A stretch of 64,000 nt of DNA from Lucinisca nassula (taxonomy: Eukaryota > Mollusca > Bivalvia > Lucinida > Lucinidae). The stretch lies in assembly GCA_963580285.1 (NCBI GenBank), contig OY757010.1, forward strand, positions 152,726,714 through 152,790,713. The letters run 5' to 3'. Under the pieces are notes generated by a model that did no database searches, had not been told where the DNA came from, and worked only from the letters and a program-made list of their open reading frames with translations. Position numbers and translations under genes: made by a program. Of this stretch, positions 1 through 11,520 are shown piece after piece; position 1 is the stretch's first letter, and each line of letters starts with the position of its first letter.

Positions 1-2060
1 TTTGGTTTTACATAGACTAATATATGGAAAATCTTGAAAAATCCTCTTCTCTGAAACCGCAAGGTCCAGGTCTTTGATATTTGGTATGAAGCTTCAGATA
101 GTGGACCCCTACCAAGATTGTTCAAATTATAATGCTGGGGACAAAAATGCCCCGGCCCCGGGGCCCTTTGGAATTACATGTGCTTATATAGGGAAAAATC
201 TTTAAAAATTTTCTTCCCTGAAACCGTAAGGCCCGTTTTTGATATTTGGTATGAAGCCTCACCCCACAAGGCCCAGGTCTTCAACCCCCCCCCCACCCAG
301 ATTATTCAAATTATAGCCCTGGGGCCAAAAATGCCCCCGCTCCGGGGCCCTTTGGTTTTATATGGACTAATAAATGGAAAATCTTGAAAAATCTTCTTCT
401 CTGAAACCGCAAGGCCCAGGTCTTTGATATTTGGTATGAAGCTTCATCTAGTGGACCCCTACCAAGATTGTTCAAATTATACTGCTGGGGCCAAAAATGC
501 CCCCGCTCCGGGGCCCTTTGGTTTTACATGGGCTTATATAGGGAAAATCTTTAAAAATTTTCTCTGAAACCATAAGGCCCATGTCTTTGATATTTGGTAT
601 GAAGCTTCATCTAGTGGACCCCCACCAAGATTGTTCAAATTATAGTGCTGGGGCCAAAAATGCCCCCGCCCCGGCGCCTTTTGGTTTTACATGGGCTTAT
701 ATAGAGAAAATCTTTAAAGATCTTCTACTCTGAAACCGCTAGGCCCAGGTCTTTGATATTTGGTATGATGCTTCACCTAGTGAACCCCTACCAAGATTGT
801 TCAAATTATAGTGCTGGGGCCAGAAATGCCCCCGCTATGGGGCCCTTTGGTTTTACATAGACGTATATAGGGAAAATCTTGAAAAATCTTCTCTGAAACC
901 ACAAGGCCTAGGTCTTTGATATTTGGTATGAAGCTTCATCTAGTGGACCTCTACCAAAATTGTTCAATTATAGCCCTGAGACCAAAAATGCCCCCGCCTC
1001 GGGGCCCTTTGGTTTTACATAGACTTATATAGGGAAAATCTTTTAAAATCTTCTTCTCTCAAACCAGAAGGCCTAGATCTTTGATATTTGGTATGAAGCT
1101 TCATCTTGTGGACCTCTACCAAGATTATAGCCCTGGGGCGAAAAAAGGCCCCCACTCCAGGGCCCTTTGGTATTACATTGACTTATATAGGGAAAATCTT
1201 TTAAAATCTTCTTCTCTGAAACCAGAAGGCCTAGGTCTTTGATATTTGGTATGAAGCTTTATCTAGTGGACCTCTACCAAATTGTTCAAATTATAGCCCT
1301 GAGACCATAAACCCCCCTGTCTCGGGGCCCTTTGGTTTTACATAGACATATATAGGGAAAATCTTTAAAAATTTTCGTCTGTGAAACCACAAGGCTTAGG
1401 TCTTTGATATTTGGTGTGAAATTTCATCAAGTGGACCTCTATTAAGATTGTTCAAATTATAGCCCTGGGGCCAAAAATGCCACCGCCCCGAGACCCATTG
1501 GTTTTACATAGACTTATATAGGAAAATCTTCTCTGAAACCTGAAGGCCCATGTCTTTGATATTTGGTATGGAGCTTCATCTAGTGGACCTCTACCAAGAT
1601 TGTTCAAATTATAGCCCCCGCCCCGGGACCCTTTGGTTTTACATAGACTTATATATAGAGATAATCTTTGAAAATCTTATTCTCTGAAACAGCAAGGCCC
1701 AGGTCTTTGATATTTGGTGTGAAGCTTCATCTAGTGGACCTCTATCAAGATTGTTTAAATTATGGCCCTGAGGCCAAAAATGCCCCCGCCCCAGGGCCAT
1801 TTGGTTTTACATTGGCTAATGTAGGGAATATCTTTAAAAAATCTTCTTCTCTGAAACCCAAAGGCCCAGGTCTTTGATATTTGGTGTGTAGCTTCAATTG
1901 GTGGACCTTTGCCAAGATTGTACAAATTATAGCCTTTGTTGATATTTGGTATGAAGCTTCATCTTTTTAGACCTCCCTCAACATTATGCACATTGTAGCC
2001 CTGGGGTCAATAATGGCCCTCCCCGAGGCCCACTTGTTACTCTATCATATGGATCAGGTA
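1..2060. repeat. Tandem array of a ~163-bp repeat, running off the left edge
   Basis: The motif GATATTTGGTATGAAGCTTC or a close variant recurs near 76, 241, 426, 589, 755, 918, 1083, 1241, 1406, 1558, 1709 and 1876, with a truncated last copy near 1941. Most spacings are 151-167 bp. Each unit also carries a GC-rich block (GGGGCCCTTTGG) and an AT-rich block (TTATATAGGGAAAATC). Copies are diverged by substitutions and small indels and stop codons occur in all frames, so it is non-coding. The unit is nucleosome-sized, as in many animal satellites. The array begins before the window, so copy number is a minimum. I cannot name the family. Confidence 0.9.
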
Positions 2061-2761
2061 AGCGATCCAGGGCCATCATGGCCCTCTTGTTTGTTTGTTC
2101 CCGCGGCTGAAAAAATACCTTTCTGGTCGAATATTTGTACAGCGCAAACACCTCAGTTCTGCAATATTCCAGTGCCTTCATAGTATACCTAGAAAAGACT
2201 ATCAAAATGCATTCAATGATTGGATCAGAAGACTGAAAGTTTGTATATCTGTTAAAGGGGAATACTTTGAGGGGACAAAATAAATTTTTCATCGAAATCT
2301 ATTACGGAATCATTTTTATGTGCTTAGTTGCATTCATATTTGAACAGTAGTACTAATCATAAAAATTATTTACAATGGTATTCACACGTTTTTTTCTGAC
2401 TTCCAAATATGACAGCATTAATATACTACAAATATATTTGAACTCTCTCTCTGTGCCGTGCAATATTTTGATTTTATTAGCTCACCTGTTGGGAAGTAGG
2501 CTATCATCACTGGGCATTGGCATATATTTTATAGGAACACATGACAAACGTAGGCTGTATACATTTAAGGGACCAAATGTGTAGTTTCAGACAAAATCCT
2601 ATACATAACTGTTGGTATGTTATGTTATTCATACTTCATATATTGACTCAATGCAACAATGGTTCTTTCCAAAATGATTGGGAAATGGTGACGTTATGGC
2701 ACCAGTGATGCTGTTCCACTTACAGTAGAAAAACTGTGTGCAGTTGCTTTCATGTTTCAAA
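2061..2761. other. Intergenic, no gene seen
   Basis: AT-rich sequence. The open frames here are at most about 100 codons, overlap on opposite strands and show no domain or signal I recognise. No repeat with clear boundaries was found. Confidence 0.6.
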
Positions 2762-2996
2762 CCAGTTGTTCAAAGCATCGTTAGTTTAACAAGCTCGTTA
2801 GTGGTCAAATTGTTAACTGTTCTAGCAAGTACAATATTTGAAATTTTGTTATTTTTGCTGAAAAATGTGAGCGGCAGCTTTTGCATTTGCAAAAGCTGAT
2901 CACATTTTTCAGCAAAAATAACAAATTTTCACCATATGGATGATCAAAGTTTTAACAATACGTTAACTAATGACATCTTTAGTTTTGAACAACTGG
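2762..2996. mobile_element. Fold-back MITE-like element (235 bp)
   Basis: The outer ends are inverted: CCAGTTGTTCAAA at 2762-2774 and TTTGAACAACTGG at 2984-2996. The centre is a second strong inverted repeat, 2841-2869 against 2901-2929, with one central mismatch pair, and a further small palindrome (AGCTTTTGC and GCAAAAGCT) lies at the very centre near 2876-2897. The unit could fold into one long hairpin, the form expected of a non-autonomous DNA transposon. No target-site duplication is clear, and there is no transposase. The family is not identified. Confidence 0.7.
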
Positions 2997-3267
2997 CCCC
3001 AGAACTTTAAGACAAAAAATGATGGAAAATAATGTAAATATAAGTAATAAAGGTACTTTATGTAATGTTCATTGAAGTATGAACAACATCAAATCACGGG
3101 GTTCACTTACTTTGCTTTTGACCAGATGTTGTTCATACTGATGTGAATGTTAAATGAATTACGTTCATTTAAATGGTACTAGAGTCAGCCCTCGCTTTTA
3201 AACTCTACGGGACAAGCATTTATCCTTTGAGTTAACAGTGCTTTGGGATGTTCTGAAATAAAAGAAA

Positions 3268-3284
3268 ACACACACACACACACA
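3268..3284. repeat. (AC)n microsatellite
   Basis: An uninterrupted AC dinucleotide run of about 17 bp. Confidence 0.9.
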
Positions 3285-3329
3285 GCAAAATAAAATAGCA
3301 GTCACAATATTTTCTTTGACTTAAGCAGT

Positions 3330-3630
3330 TTTGTTTGTTTGATTTGAGGTTTAACGTCCCCGTCAACACTGTAAAGGATATTTTGGAGACGTTGCTTCCA
3401 ATTTTGTGGGACTTTTACCCGACAGTGAGATGAAATGACATCTCGAGCCCTGTCACCCAATGAAACCAATAGGGTTTATTAGCATGGATGGTCCGCCTCG
3501 CACCGGGGTTCCTGGACAGGCTTAGATCCTCTGAGCAGTTTACCAGTACCAGTGTGTGGGCCGGATTCAGCTCTGCGTGGAAGCATCATGCAGCCCATAT
3601 ATTTCTTCAAGCCCCTATGGGCGGGGGCCG
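3330..3630 (-). mobile_element. SINE with AAAC-type tail and 12-bp target duplication
   Basis: Read on the minus strand, this ~300-bp element ends in GACGGGGACGTTAAACCTC followed by an AAAC-rich tail (plus-strand TTTTGTTTGTTTG near 3330). It is flanked by a perfect 12-bp duplication, GACTTAAGCAGT, at 3318-3329 and 3631-3642, the signature of target-primed retroposition. A second copy in the opposite orientation lies at 63047-63367 and matches along its length. There is no coding capacity. A weak B-box-like stretch (GGTGCGA) lies mid-element, but a canonical tRNA head is not obvious, so the polymerase III class is unresolved. Mobilisation would need a partner LINE not present here. Confidence 0.8.
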
Positions 3631-3642
3631 GACTTAAGCAGT

Positions 3643-4259
3643 AGATTGAGATATCTGTGTTTATCCTCATTCTAATGCACCTGGTTGTTTGTTTTGTTTT
3701 AAAATTGTTAAACACTGTTAGTGGGGTAACAAACGCCAGATAATGAAAAGCTATATGATAATCTCAGGTTTTCCAACATGCCACATCAAATTTTTGCTAT
3801 TATCCATTCAGACAGAAGTCACATTACATTTGCAAGTGTACAGTCATTCACAATGAATCTCTCACTACACAATTTTTTCTGCTTTCACACTTCAGGTCAC
3901 GTCAGACAAACTTTACAGAATGTCTGCACATTTTTATCAATATCATCAATGACCTAGTTTGAATGAATCCTTCTGAGGTAGAGCTCACAGGGTGTTCATG
4001 TGTTTGTGCTGTGAATGTGTGTAAAAGGATCAGTCTAATCCATTTTTATTGACAATATTTGTTATTCAGAGATTTTCTTAAAGAGAATATATACACTCGA
4101 CAGATTTCCATTATTTTTGTTTAGAGAGAAGAGGTCTTTTATGACCTCCTATATGTTGTCATGTGAACATGGAGTCTACTCTTAAAACAATTTGCTTCTC
4201 AGTAGGAGTCTTTTCTACAAGAGTAAGCCCAGACTATTAACAAAATACCTTTAGAGAGT
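3643..4259. other. Intergenic, no gene seen
   Basis: AT-rich unique-looking sequence with stops in all frames. No repeat structure or RNA gene was recognised. Confidence 0.55.
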
Positions 4260-4430
4260 TATTACTCGGCGGCCTACTGGATAAGAGTGTTGACTTTTAA
4301 TCATTAGGTCTCTCAGCGCTGTGCTTTGAGACTTGCTTGGGTCTCATGTGAGATGGGGTGTTCTGCAACAGAAGGTTAAGTGGTTTTTCTCCAGGTACTA
4401 TGGTTTTCACCAACCTCTTTCTTTCTTTCT
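4260..4430 (+). mobile_element. tRNA-derived SINE-like head, plus strand
   Basis: The start resembles a decayed tRNA 5' half: GGCGGCCTACTGGATAAGAG fits an A-box region, followed by an anticodon-arm-like stretch. Downstream, GGTTTTTCTCCAGGTACTATGG resembles, in diverged form, a motif common in invertebrate SINE bodies. No convincing B box or tail is preserved. This is an inference from motif resemblance; it could be an unrelated dispersed repeat. Confidence 0.4.
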
Positions 4431-4737
4431 ACTTATTCTGCATTTGGTCACATTTGACCATTACTCGCAGGTGTACATTACATACACTCCAGGTTTGCAG
4501 GATGAACGCTTAGACAGTAATCATGTAATTATGGTAGGGGTCTTTAACCTGCACAGGAAATGATTTTACCTGCACCTGGGGCCTCTTGTTAATGTCCCTA
4601 TCCGAAGGACGGTGCACCTTTTGACATTCATCCCTGCAAATGATGCCAATGGAGCCTGTTCGGACACCGAAATAATCACTGCTGCCGGATCAAACTGGGG
4701 GCCTCTAGCATCAGAACCACTGAGCTATCATGCTCCT
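4431..4737 (-). mobile_element. tRNA-derived SINE-like element, minus strand
   Basis: On the minus strand from about 4737 downward there is a tRNA-like head with an A-box-like TAGCTCAGTGGTT and, about 30 bp later, a B-box-like GTTTGATCC. This is the spacing of an internal polymerase III promoter. A non-tRNA body of roughly 250 bp follows. The head lacks the pairing of a functional tRNA, so a tRNA gene call is rejected. The 3' end and target duplications are not clear, and the boundary with the plus-strand piece at 4260-4430 is approximate. Confidence 0.55.
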
Positions 4738-4894
4738 AATTATTCTGATTAATATTTGGCTCGGAATAAGTGAAATTATCTTGAAAGGACCATAAAACAA
4801 AACTCGTGAATTAAAGTGTATCCTTTGTTCTTCACATGAAATTATCACAAATCCATTTCCTTGTGTGATATATGTCATGAAAAAACTTGTTTTT

Positions 4895-5757
4895 ATGCCC
4901 CCGCGTATTCGGAAGGGCATTAAGATTTACCTCTGTCCGTCCCTTTGTCCGTGCGTTCGTTCGTTCGTCCGGTGTCCGGGCCATAACTCCTAAACCGTAT
5001 GGAATATATTCATGAAACGTCACAGTTGCATTCATCACACTGAGACGATGTGTCATGAACAAGGAAGACAACTCTTGCTTTTTTGGTTTTTGAATTATCT
5101 GCCCTTGACTTAGTACCATATAGTAAACTGTGTCCGGGCCATAACTCCTAAACCGTATGGAATATATTCATGAAACTTCACAGGTGCATTCATCACACTG
5201 AGACGATGTGTCATGAACAAGGAAAACAACTCCTGCTTGTTTATTTTTTTAATTATCTGCCCTTGCCTTACATCCATATATAGTCAAATGGTATGTCGTG
5301 TCCGGGCCATAACTCCTAAACCGTATGGAATATATTCATGAAACTTCACAGGTGCATTCATCACACTTAGACGATGTGTCATGAACAAGGAAGACAACTC
5401 TTGCATTTTTGTTTTTGAATTATCTGCCCTTGACTTAGTACCATATAATAAACCGTGTCCAGGCCATAACTCCTAAACCGTATGGAATATATTCATGAAA
5501 CTTCACAGGTGCATTCATCACACTGAGAGGAAGTGCCATGAACAAGGAAGACAACTCTTGCATTTTTGGTTTTTGAATTATCTGCCCTTGACTTAATACC
5601 AAATAGTAAACCGTGTCCGGGCCATAACTCCCAAACCATATGGAATATATTCATGAAACTTCACAGGTGCATTCATCACACTGAGACGATGTGTCATGAA
5701 CAAGGAATACAACTCTTGCATTTTTGGTTTTTGGATTATCTGCCCTTGATGCATATA
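4895..5757. repeat. Hairpin-headed tandem repeat, ~157-bp unit (pearl-like)
   Basis: It begins with an imperfect hairpin (ATGCCC at 4895 pairing with GGGCAT at 4920) and a GTCC/GTTC tetranucleotide tract (4934-4971). About five units then start at TGTCCGGGCCATAACTCC near 4973, 5130, 5299, 5456 and 5614. Further units lie at 61791-61905 and 63641-64000. A simple-sequence tract followed by ~160-bp tandem cores matches the published description of bivalve pearl elements, thought to be Helitron-related. The family match is inference. No coding capacity. Confidence 0.75.
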
Positions 5758-5796
5758 TTTTATGATTGATTTGAAGTACATTTGTAATATTTTTAT

Positions 5797-6930
5797 CCCC
5801 TCGCACAACATAGTTGTGAGGGGGGATATAGCATAACTTCACACAAATGTTCCTTATAAAAAAATCTCGAGCGAGTTTGACTTTCAAGGTCATGACCTCA
5901 AGGTCAAGGTTACTATGGCTATTTTTAGAAAAACTTTGTCATCGCTCTAGCGCCTACATTTTTTTCACCAATTTCATTATAACTTCACACAAATGTTCCT
6001 TATAAAAAAATCTGGAGGTGTTAGACTTTCAAGGGTATGACATCAAGGTCAATGTCACTGTGGCTATTTTTAGAAAAAACTTTGTCATCGCTCTAGCGCC
6101 TACATTTCTTCACCAATTTCAATATAACTTCACACAAATGTTCCTTATAAAAAAATCTCGAGCGAGTTCTACTTTCAAGGTCATGACCTCAAGGTCAAGG
6201 TCACTGTGGCTATTTTTAGACAAAAAATTGTCATGGCTCTAGCACCTACATTTCTTCACTGATTTCAATATAACTTCACACAAATGTTTCTTATGACAAT
6301 ATCTTGAGCGAGTTCGACTTTCAAGGTCATGACATCAAGGTCAAGGTCACTGGCTATTTTTAGAAAAAACTTTGTCATCGCTCTAGCGCCTACATTTCTC
6401 CACTGATTTCAATATAACTTCACACAAATGTTTCTTAATACAACACCTCGAGCGAGTTCGACTTTCAAGGTCATGACCTCAAGGTCAAGGTCAGTGTGGC
6501 TATTTTTAGAAAAACTTTGTTATCGCTCCGGCGCCTACATTTCTTCACTGATTTCAATATTACTTCACACAAATGTTTCTTATGACAATATCTCGAGCGA
6601 GTTCGACTTTCAAGGTCATGACCTCAAGGTCAAGGTCACTGTGGCTATTTTTAGAAAAATTTGTCATCGCTCTAGCGCCTACATTTCTTAACTGATTTCA
6701 ATATAACTTCACACAAATGTTCCTTATGACAATATCTCTTGCAATTTCGACTTTCAAGGTCAAGGCCACTGTGGCTATTTTTAGAAATTTTTTGTCATCA
6801 CTCTAGTGCCTATATTTTTTCACCAATTTCAATATAACTTCACACAAATGTTCCTTATGACAATAACTCTAGCGAGTTCCACTTTCAAGGTCAAGGTCAC
6901 TGTGGCTATTTTTAGAAAACTTTGTCATCA
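5797..6930. repeat. Second hairpin-headed tandem repeat, ~145-bp unit rich in AGGTCA
   Basis: A near-perfect hairpin (CCCCTCGCACAACA against GTTGTGAGGGGG, 5797-5825) precedes about eight units marked by AACTTCACACAAATGTTCCTT near 5834, 5986, 6128, 6275, 6418, 6563, 6706 and 6837. Each unit has a cluster of AGGTCA half-sites. The perfect palindrome AGGTCATGACCT occurs at 5887, 6178, 6468 and 6613. The last two units are shortened in this segment. Non-coding. It probably belongs to the same structural class as the repeat just upstream. Confidence 0.8.
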
Positions 6931-6949
6931 CTCTAGCAAAAGAACAAAT

Positions 6950-8650
6950 ACAATGTTTTATAACGTCGTTGCAGTTGACGCTAATATCTTAACTTACATA
7001 TTAAAATTGTTCTTCTCATAATATACCTGTTTTGTTGAAACCGATTTAGAGAATGCAGACACATGTAATGTTATGTGAAATTTGTACTGGAGGGAGTGCC
7101 TTTTCATCCTAATTGTAGCTTACAGTTTCATCTGGTATGGAGTCTTCGCTAAAATATTTAACATCATTTGCTAATAGATTCCATCATTGAAGAAATTGTA
7201 ATATAAGGAATTCATAAAATTCTGTTGAACACTACTGTGTGCTTTTTATCGTGTAGCTGTGTACGCAAGTCTATTCCCTTAATTTTTTCTGTGCATATAT
7301 GTAATCAGTAAACAACATTAGCACATGTAATATTTTATGTCATTTTAATTGCTGCCAGCCGGCTTCAGATCTTGAGGTCATGAATATCTGAAACCGGTAA
7401 ACAATAAAAAAAAATCATTATAACAGTCCTTGTGTTCATGCTGTTTACTTTTTACATATAACAATCTTTTTTGGGGGGACATTTGTATAAGTCTCAATTG
7501 TGCCTGGTTCTGTATATCAATAATCCGATTCACAACTAAATGTTCATCATCATAAAAACAATTACCATGTTGTTTATAACGCCATTGCCTTAGGTGCAAA
7601 TAGCATTAATTCCATATTGTTATTGTTCTTCTGATGATCTACTTTTAGTAATGAATCTTTTTTAGAAAATGCCGATAGAGGCACATTTCATTGTCGTTTG
7701 AAATTATACTGGAGGAAGGGTATATTTCTTTTCTTAATTAAGCTTCCAGTTTCATCCGATATGTAGTCTTCGATCCAATAATGAACATTATTGTTGGAAA
7801 GAGTCCATAATTGGAGAAACTGGAATATGAGGAATTGCCTTAAGAAGTTCAATTTTAATGTGTGTATACTTAATCATGTGATTTTAATGGCTGTGTACGC
7901 CAGGTTTTCCTCACATGCCGCTCGTATTTAAATGCGTATATAAAGATATGTGAAATAAAAAAATGTCACCGTACCTAAATTTTCTAAATGCGGTTCACAA
8001 TTACATGCAGATCATCATAAGAACAATTACATTGTTTTTATATCGTCTTTGCAGTTGGCGCTTATATCTTTACTTCCATATTGTATTTGATCTTCTGATG
8101 ATGTACGTGTAGTGTTGAAACCGATTAAGGAAAACAGGCTATTTTCATACTAGGTTAGATTTTTGCTGGAGAGAGTGCATTTTCCCTCCTTATTGTAACT
8201 TACAGTTTCATCTGGTATGGAGTCTTCGATAATAATAATAATAAACGTTGAAAAAACTGGATATATTATCAGTAAAGAACATTACCATATGTGCTATTTA
8301 ATAATATTTTGTTGTTGCCAATCGGTTTCAGATCTTGAGGTCATGAAGATCTGAAACTGGTAAGCAATGATAAAAATACCATTAAACAGTACTTGTGTTG
8401 ATGTTGTTTACTGTTTACATATAACAATGTTGTTTTGGGACATTTGTCTAAGTCTGAAATGTGCCTGTTTCTGTATATCACTAATCCGATTCACAGTAAA
8501 ATGAACATCATAAGAACAATTACAATGCTGTTGCTTTAGTTGTTAACAGCATTAATTCCATATTGTAAATGTTCTTCTGATGATCTACTTTTAGTAGTGA
8601 ACCCGTTTTAGAACATAGAGATACAGGCACATTTCATTTTCTATATGTTT
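6950..8650. repeat. Diverged array of ~0.5-0.6 kb modules
   Basis: A module with CTTCTGATGATCTACTTTTAG and, ~110 bp later, CAGTTTCATCTGGTATGGAG or variants starts near 6955, 7570, 8035 and 8520. A second block containing CTTCAGATCTTGAGGTCATG (near 7365) recurs near 8330. The two levels give an alternating pattern with a period of about 1 kb. Copies are substantially diverged and interrupted by stops, so this is an old tandem duplication. Family unknown. Confidence 0.6.
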
Positions 8651-8949
8651 ATAAGTTCGATGGCTTCATTAGTTCAAAATATACACATAAAGCTGGTTTA
8701 AATGATTGAATAAATGTTTGAAAGAATGTAAATTGAATTGTTTATTTATAGCCAATTATATTCTCATATCCAGCATTAGCTAAAGTTTGTTCTAAGGCTG
8801 TTTTAGGCCGGGGTTTTAAGGAAACCTGTAGTCTGGATAGGCTAAACTTTGGTGCATATAAGACCACTTTACAATTCCATAACGAGGCTGTCACTTCTAA
8901 CAATTTTTTTTATATATGTAAAATCTTGGGTCTAATAGTAGGATAATAT
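8650..8949. other. Intergenic, nothing recognised
   Basis: AT-rich sequence between the diverged modules and the retroelement 3' fragment. Part could be further upstream sequence of that element, but I see no convincing match to 16990-17240. Confidence 0.5.
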
Positions 8950-9262
8950 TTCAGAAGTAAGGGCTGGGAATACAGCTGCGTAAATCGATTTATATCCCGA
9001 GTGGAAGTATGTTTACTTACAATGCGGTTCTTCTGTGGCGTTTATTTGTGTAATTGTTTGTCATATATTATATGTATCTCCTTTTTTATGTTGGATAGCA
9101 AGTTGGCCAGTTTGTGGGAAAGTAGCCATCCTTTTGGCTCTCCTATGCTGTTGTTTCCATTGTGGTCTGGTTACCTTGTGTTTATGCTTCTTTCCATTTG
9201 GGTCTCTTGTGAGGGTGTAAGTGAATTGCATCAATTCCTGATCATTGCTTTGTTTCTATTGT
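8950..9262 (+). mobile_element. 3'-end fragment of the same retroelement as 16685-18156
   Basis: This stretch is homologous to the reverse complement of about 16690-16995. Shared landmarks in order are GAAGTAAGGG, AAATCGATTTA, CTTCTGTGGCG, TTTGTGGGAAAGTA, GGTCTGGT and CATCAATTCCTGATC. The homology ends at the same 3' point as the copy inserted in the satellite, so both are 5'-truncated copies sharing a 3' end, as expected for target-primed reverse transcription. The coding part is absent. A 110-codon hydrophobic open frame across it (9001-9333) is fortuitous, since the region corresponds to the untranslated 3' part of the element. Confidence 0.7.
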
Positions 9263-9327
9263 TCATGAAACTTTGTGTACTGGTTTGCACGTTTAAGACG
9301 CAGTTTTTGCACAACTGGCCGATGTCT

Positions 9328-11330
9328 ACTTAACATATAAATTACAGTACTATATTGAAGCCACCCAAAGCTACTTACAGATCCATGTATGGCATGTCTG
9401 CCTCTTATAACAAAGAAATGCCCTGTGGCAAACCTAAGCTTAACATTTAAATTACAGTACCATATTGGAGCACTCCCAAGCTACTTAAAGATCTATGTAT
9501 GGCAAATCTGCCTCTTATAAAAATGCACTGGGGGAAACCCCCAAGTTACTTAAAGATCAATGTATGGTATGTCTGCCACCAAAAATAAAGAAAAGCACTG
9601 GGGCAAACCCCAAGCTATTTAAGATCCATGTATGGCACATCTGCCCCTTATAATACAGAAATGCACTGGAGTAAACCCAACCTACTTAAAGATGCATGTA
9701 TGGCATGTCTGCCTCCAAAAATAAAGAAATTCACTGGGGCAAACCCCAAGCTACGTAATGATACATGTATGGCATATCTGCCTCTAATAATAAAGAAAAG
9801 CATTGGGACAAACCCCAAGCTACTTAATGATACATGTATGGCATATCTGCCTCTAACAATTCATAAAATGCACTGGGGCAAACACCAAGCTTCTCGTCGT
9901 TCAACATTCTACTTATCATTTAAATTACAGTACTATATTGGAGTAATTTCATGCTACTTAAAGATCCATTTATGGCATATCTGCCACCAATAATAAAGAC
10001 ATGTACTGGGGCAATCCCCAAGCTATTTAAGATCCATGTATGACACATCTGCCCCTTATAATACAGAAATGCAATGGAGTAAACCCAACCTACTTAAAGA
10101 TGCATGTATGGCATGTCTGCCTCCAAAAATAAAGAAATTCACTGGGGCAAACCCCAAGCTACGTAATGATACATGTATGGCATATCTGCCTCTAATAATA
10201 AAGAAAAGCATTGGGACAAACCCCAAGCTACTTAATGATACATGTATGGCATATCTGCCTCTAACAATTCATAAAATGCACTGGGGCAAACACCAAGCTT
10301 TTCATCGTTCAACATTCTACTTATCATTTAAATTACAGTACTATATTGGAGCAATTTCATGCTACTTAAAGATCCATTTATGGCATATCTGCCACCAATA
10401 ATAAAGACATGTACTGGGGCAATCCCCAAGCTACTTAAAGATCCTTGTATGGTATGTCTACCCCTGATAATAAATATAATCCACCGGGGCAACCCCAGGC
10501 TACTTAGTGATCTATGTATGGTATATCTGCCCTTAATAATAAATACACTTGGGCAAACCCCAAACTACTTAATGATACATGTATGGCATATCTGCCTCTA
10601 ATAATACAAAATACGATGGGGCAAACCCCAACCTACTTAAAGATCCATGCATGGCATGTCTGCCTCCAATAATAAGGAAATGGACTGGGGCAAACCCCAA
10701 GCTACTTAATGATCCATGTATGGCGTATCTGCCTCTAATAATAAAAAAATGCACGGGGTCAAACTCCAAGCTTCTCGTCGTGCAACATTCTACTAATCAT
10801 TTAAATAACAGTTCTATATTTGAGCAATCCTAAGCTACGTGAAGATCTATGTATGGCATATCTGCCTCCAATAATAAAGAAATGCACTGGGCAAACCCAA
10901 AGCTACTTAAAGGTCCATGTATGGGATGTCTGCTCCTAATAATAAACAAAATGCACTGGAAAAACCCCAAAGTAACTTAATGATACATGTATGGCACATC
11001 TTCCCCTTATAATAAAGAAATGCACTGGAGTAAACACAACCTACTTAAAGATGCATGTATGGCATGTCTGCCTCTAAAAATAAAGAAATGCACTGGGGCA
11101 AACCCGAAGCTACGTAATGATACATGTATGGCATATCTGCCTCAAATAACAAAGAAATGCACTGGGGTAAACACCCAAGCTACTTAACTATACATGTATG
11201 GCATATATGCCTCTAACAATTAAAAAAATGCACTGGGGCAAACTCCAAGCTTCAACATTCTACTTATCATTTAAATAACAGTGCTATATTGGAGCATTTT
11301 CATGCTACTTGAGGATCCATTTATGGCATA
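9328..11330. repeat. Left edge of the satellite: diverged and 'long' monomers
   Basis: Monomers here are the most diverged in the array. Six are 'long' units carrying a ~55-60 bp extra segment (core TTAAATTACAGTACTATATT, usually preceded by CAACATTCTACTTA) near 9336, 9439, 9893, 10301, 10771 and 11250. The same segment is seen again only at the extreme right edge (near 54490 and 54625) and not in the ~43 kb between. The array's left boundary coincides with such a segment (CTACTTAACATATAAATTAC at about 9329). Confidence 0.85.
9600..10415. repeat. 408-bp tandem duplication within the left edge
   Basis: Two adjacent copies, about 9600-10007 and 10008-10415, are nearly identical. Each spans five 69-bp monomers plus one long-monomer segment. 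The 408-bp offset holds exactly across the block, for example ATACAGAAATGCACTGGAG near 9652 against ATACAGAAATGCAATGGAG near 10060. It shows local duplication even in the otherwise diverged edge. Confidence 0.85.
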
Positions 11331-11520
11331 TCTGCCTCCAATAATAAAGAAACGCATTGGGACAATCCGCAAGCTACTTAATGATACATGTATGGCATAT
11401 CTGCGTCAAATAATAAAGAAATGCACTGGGGCAAATCCCCATCTACTTAATGATACATGAATGGCATATCTGCCTGCAATAATAAAGAAATGAACTGGGG
11501 CAAACCCCAAGCTACTTTAT

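Noticed and set aside
4683..4737. tRNA gene on the minus strand
   Set aside because: A- and B-box-like sequences are present, but the arms do not pair as a tRNA and a SINE-like body follows.
9001..9333. 110-codon hydrophobic open frame resembling a membrane protein
   Set aside because: It lies in the untranslated 3' part of a retroelement. The homologous stretch at 16690-16995 is not open in the matching frame.
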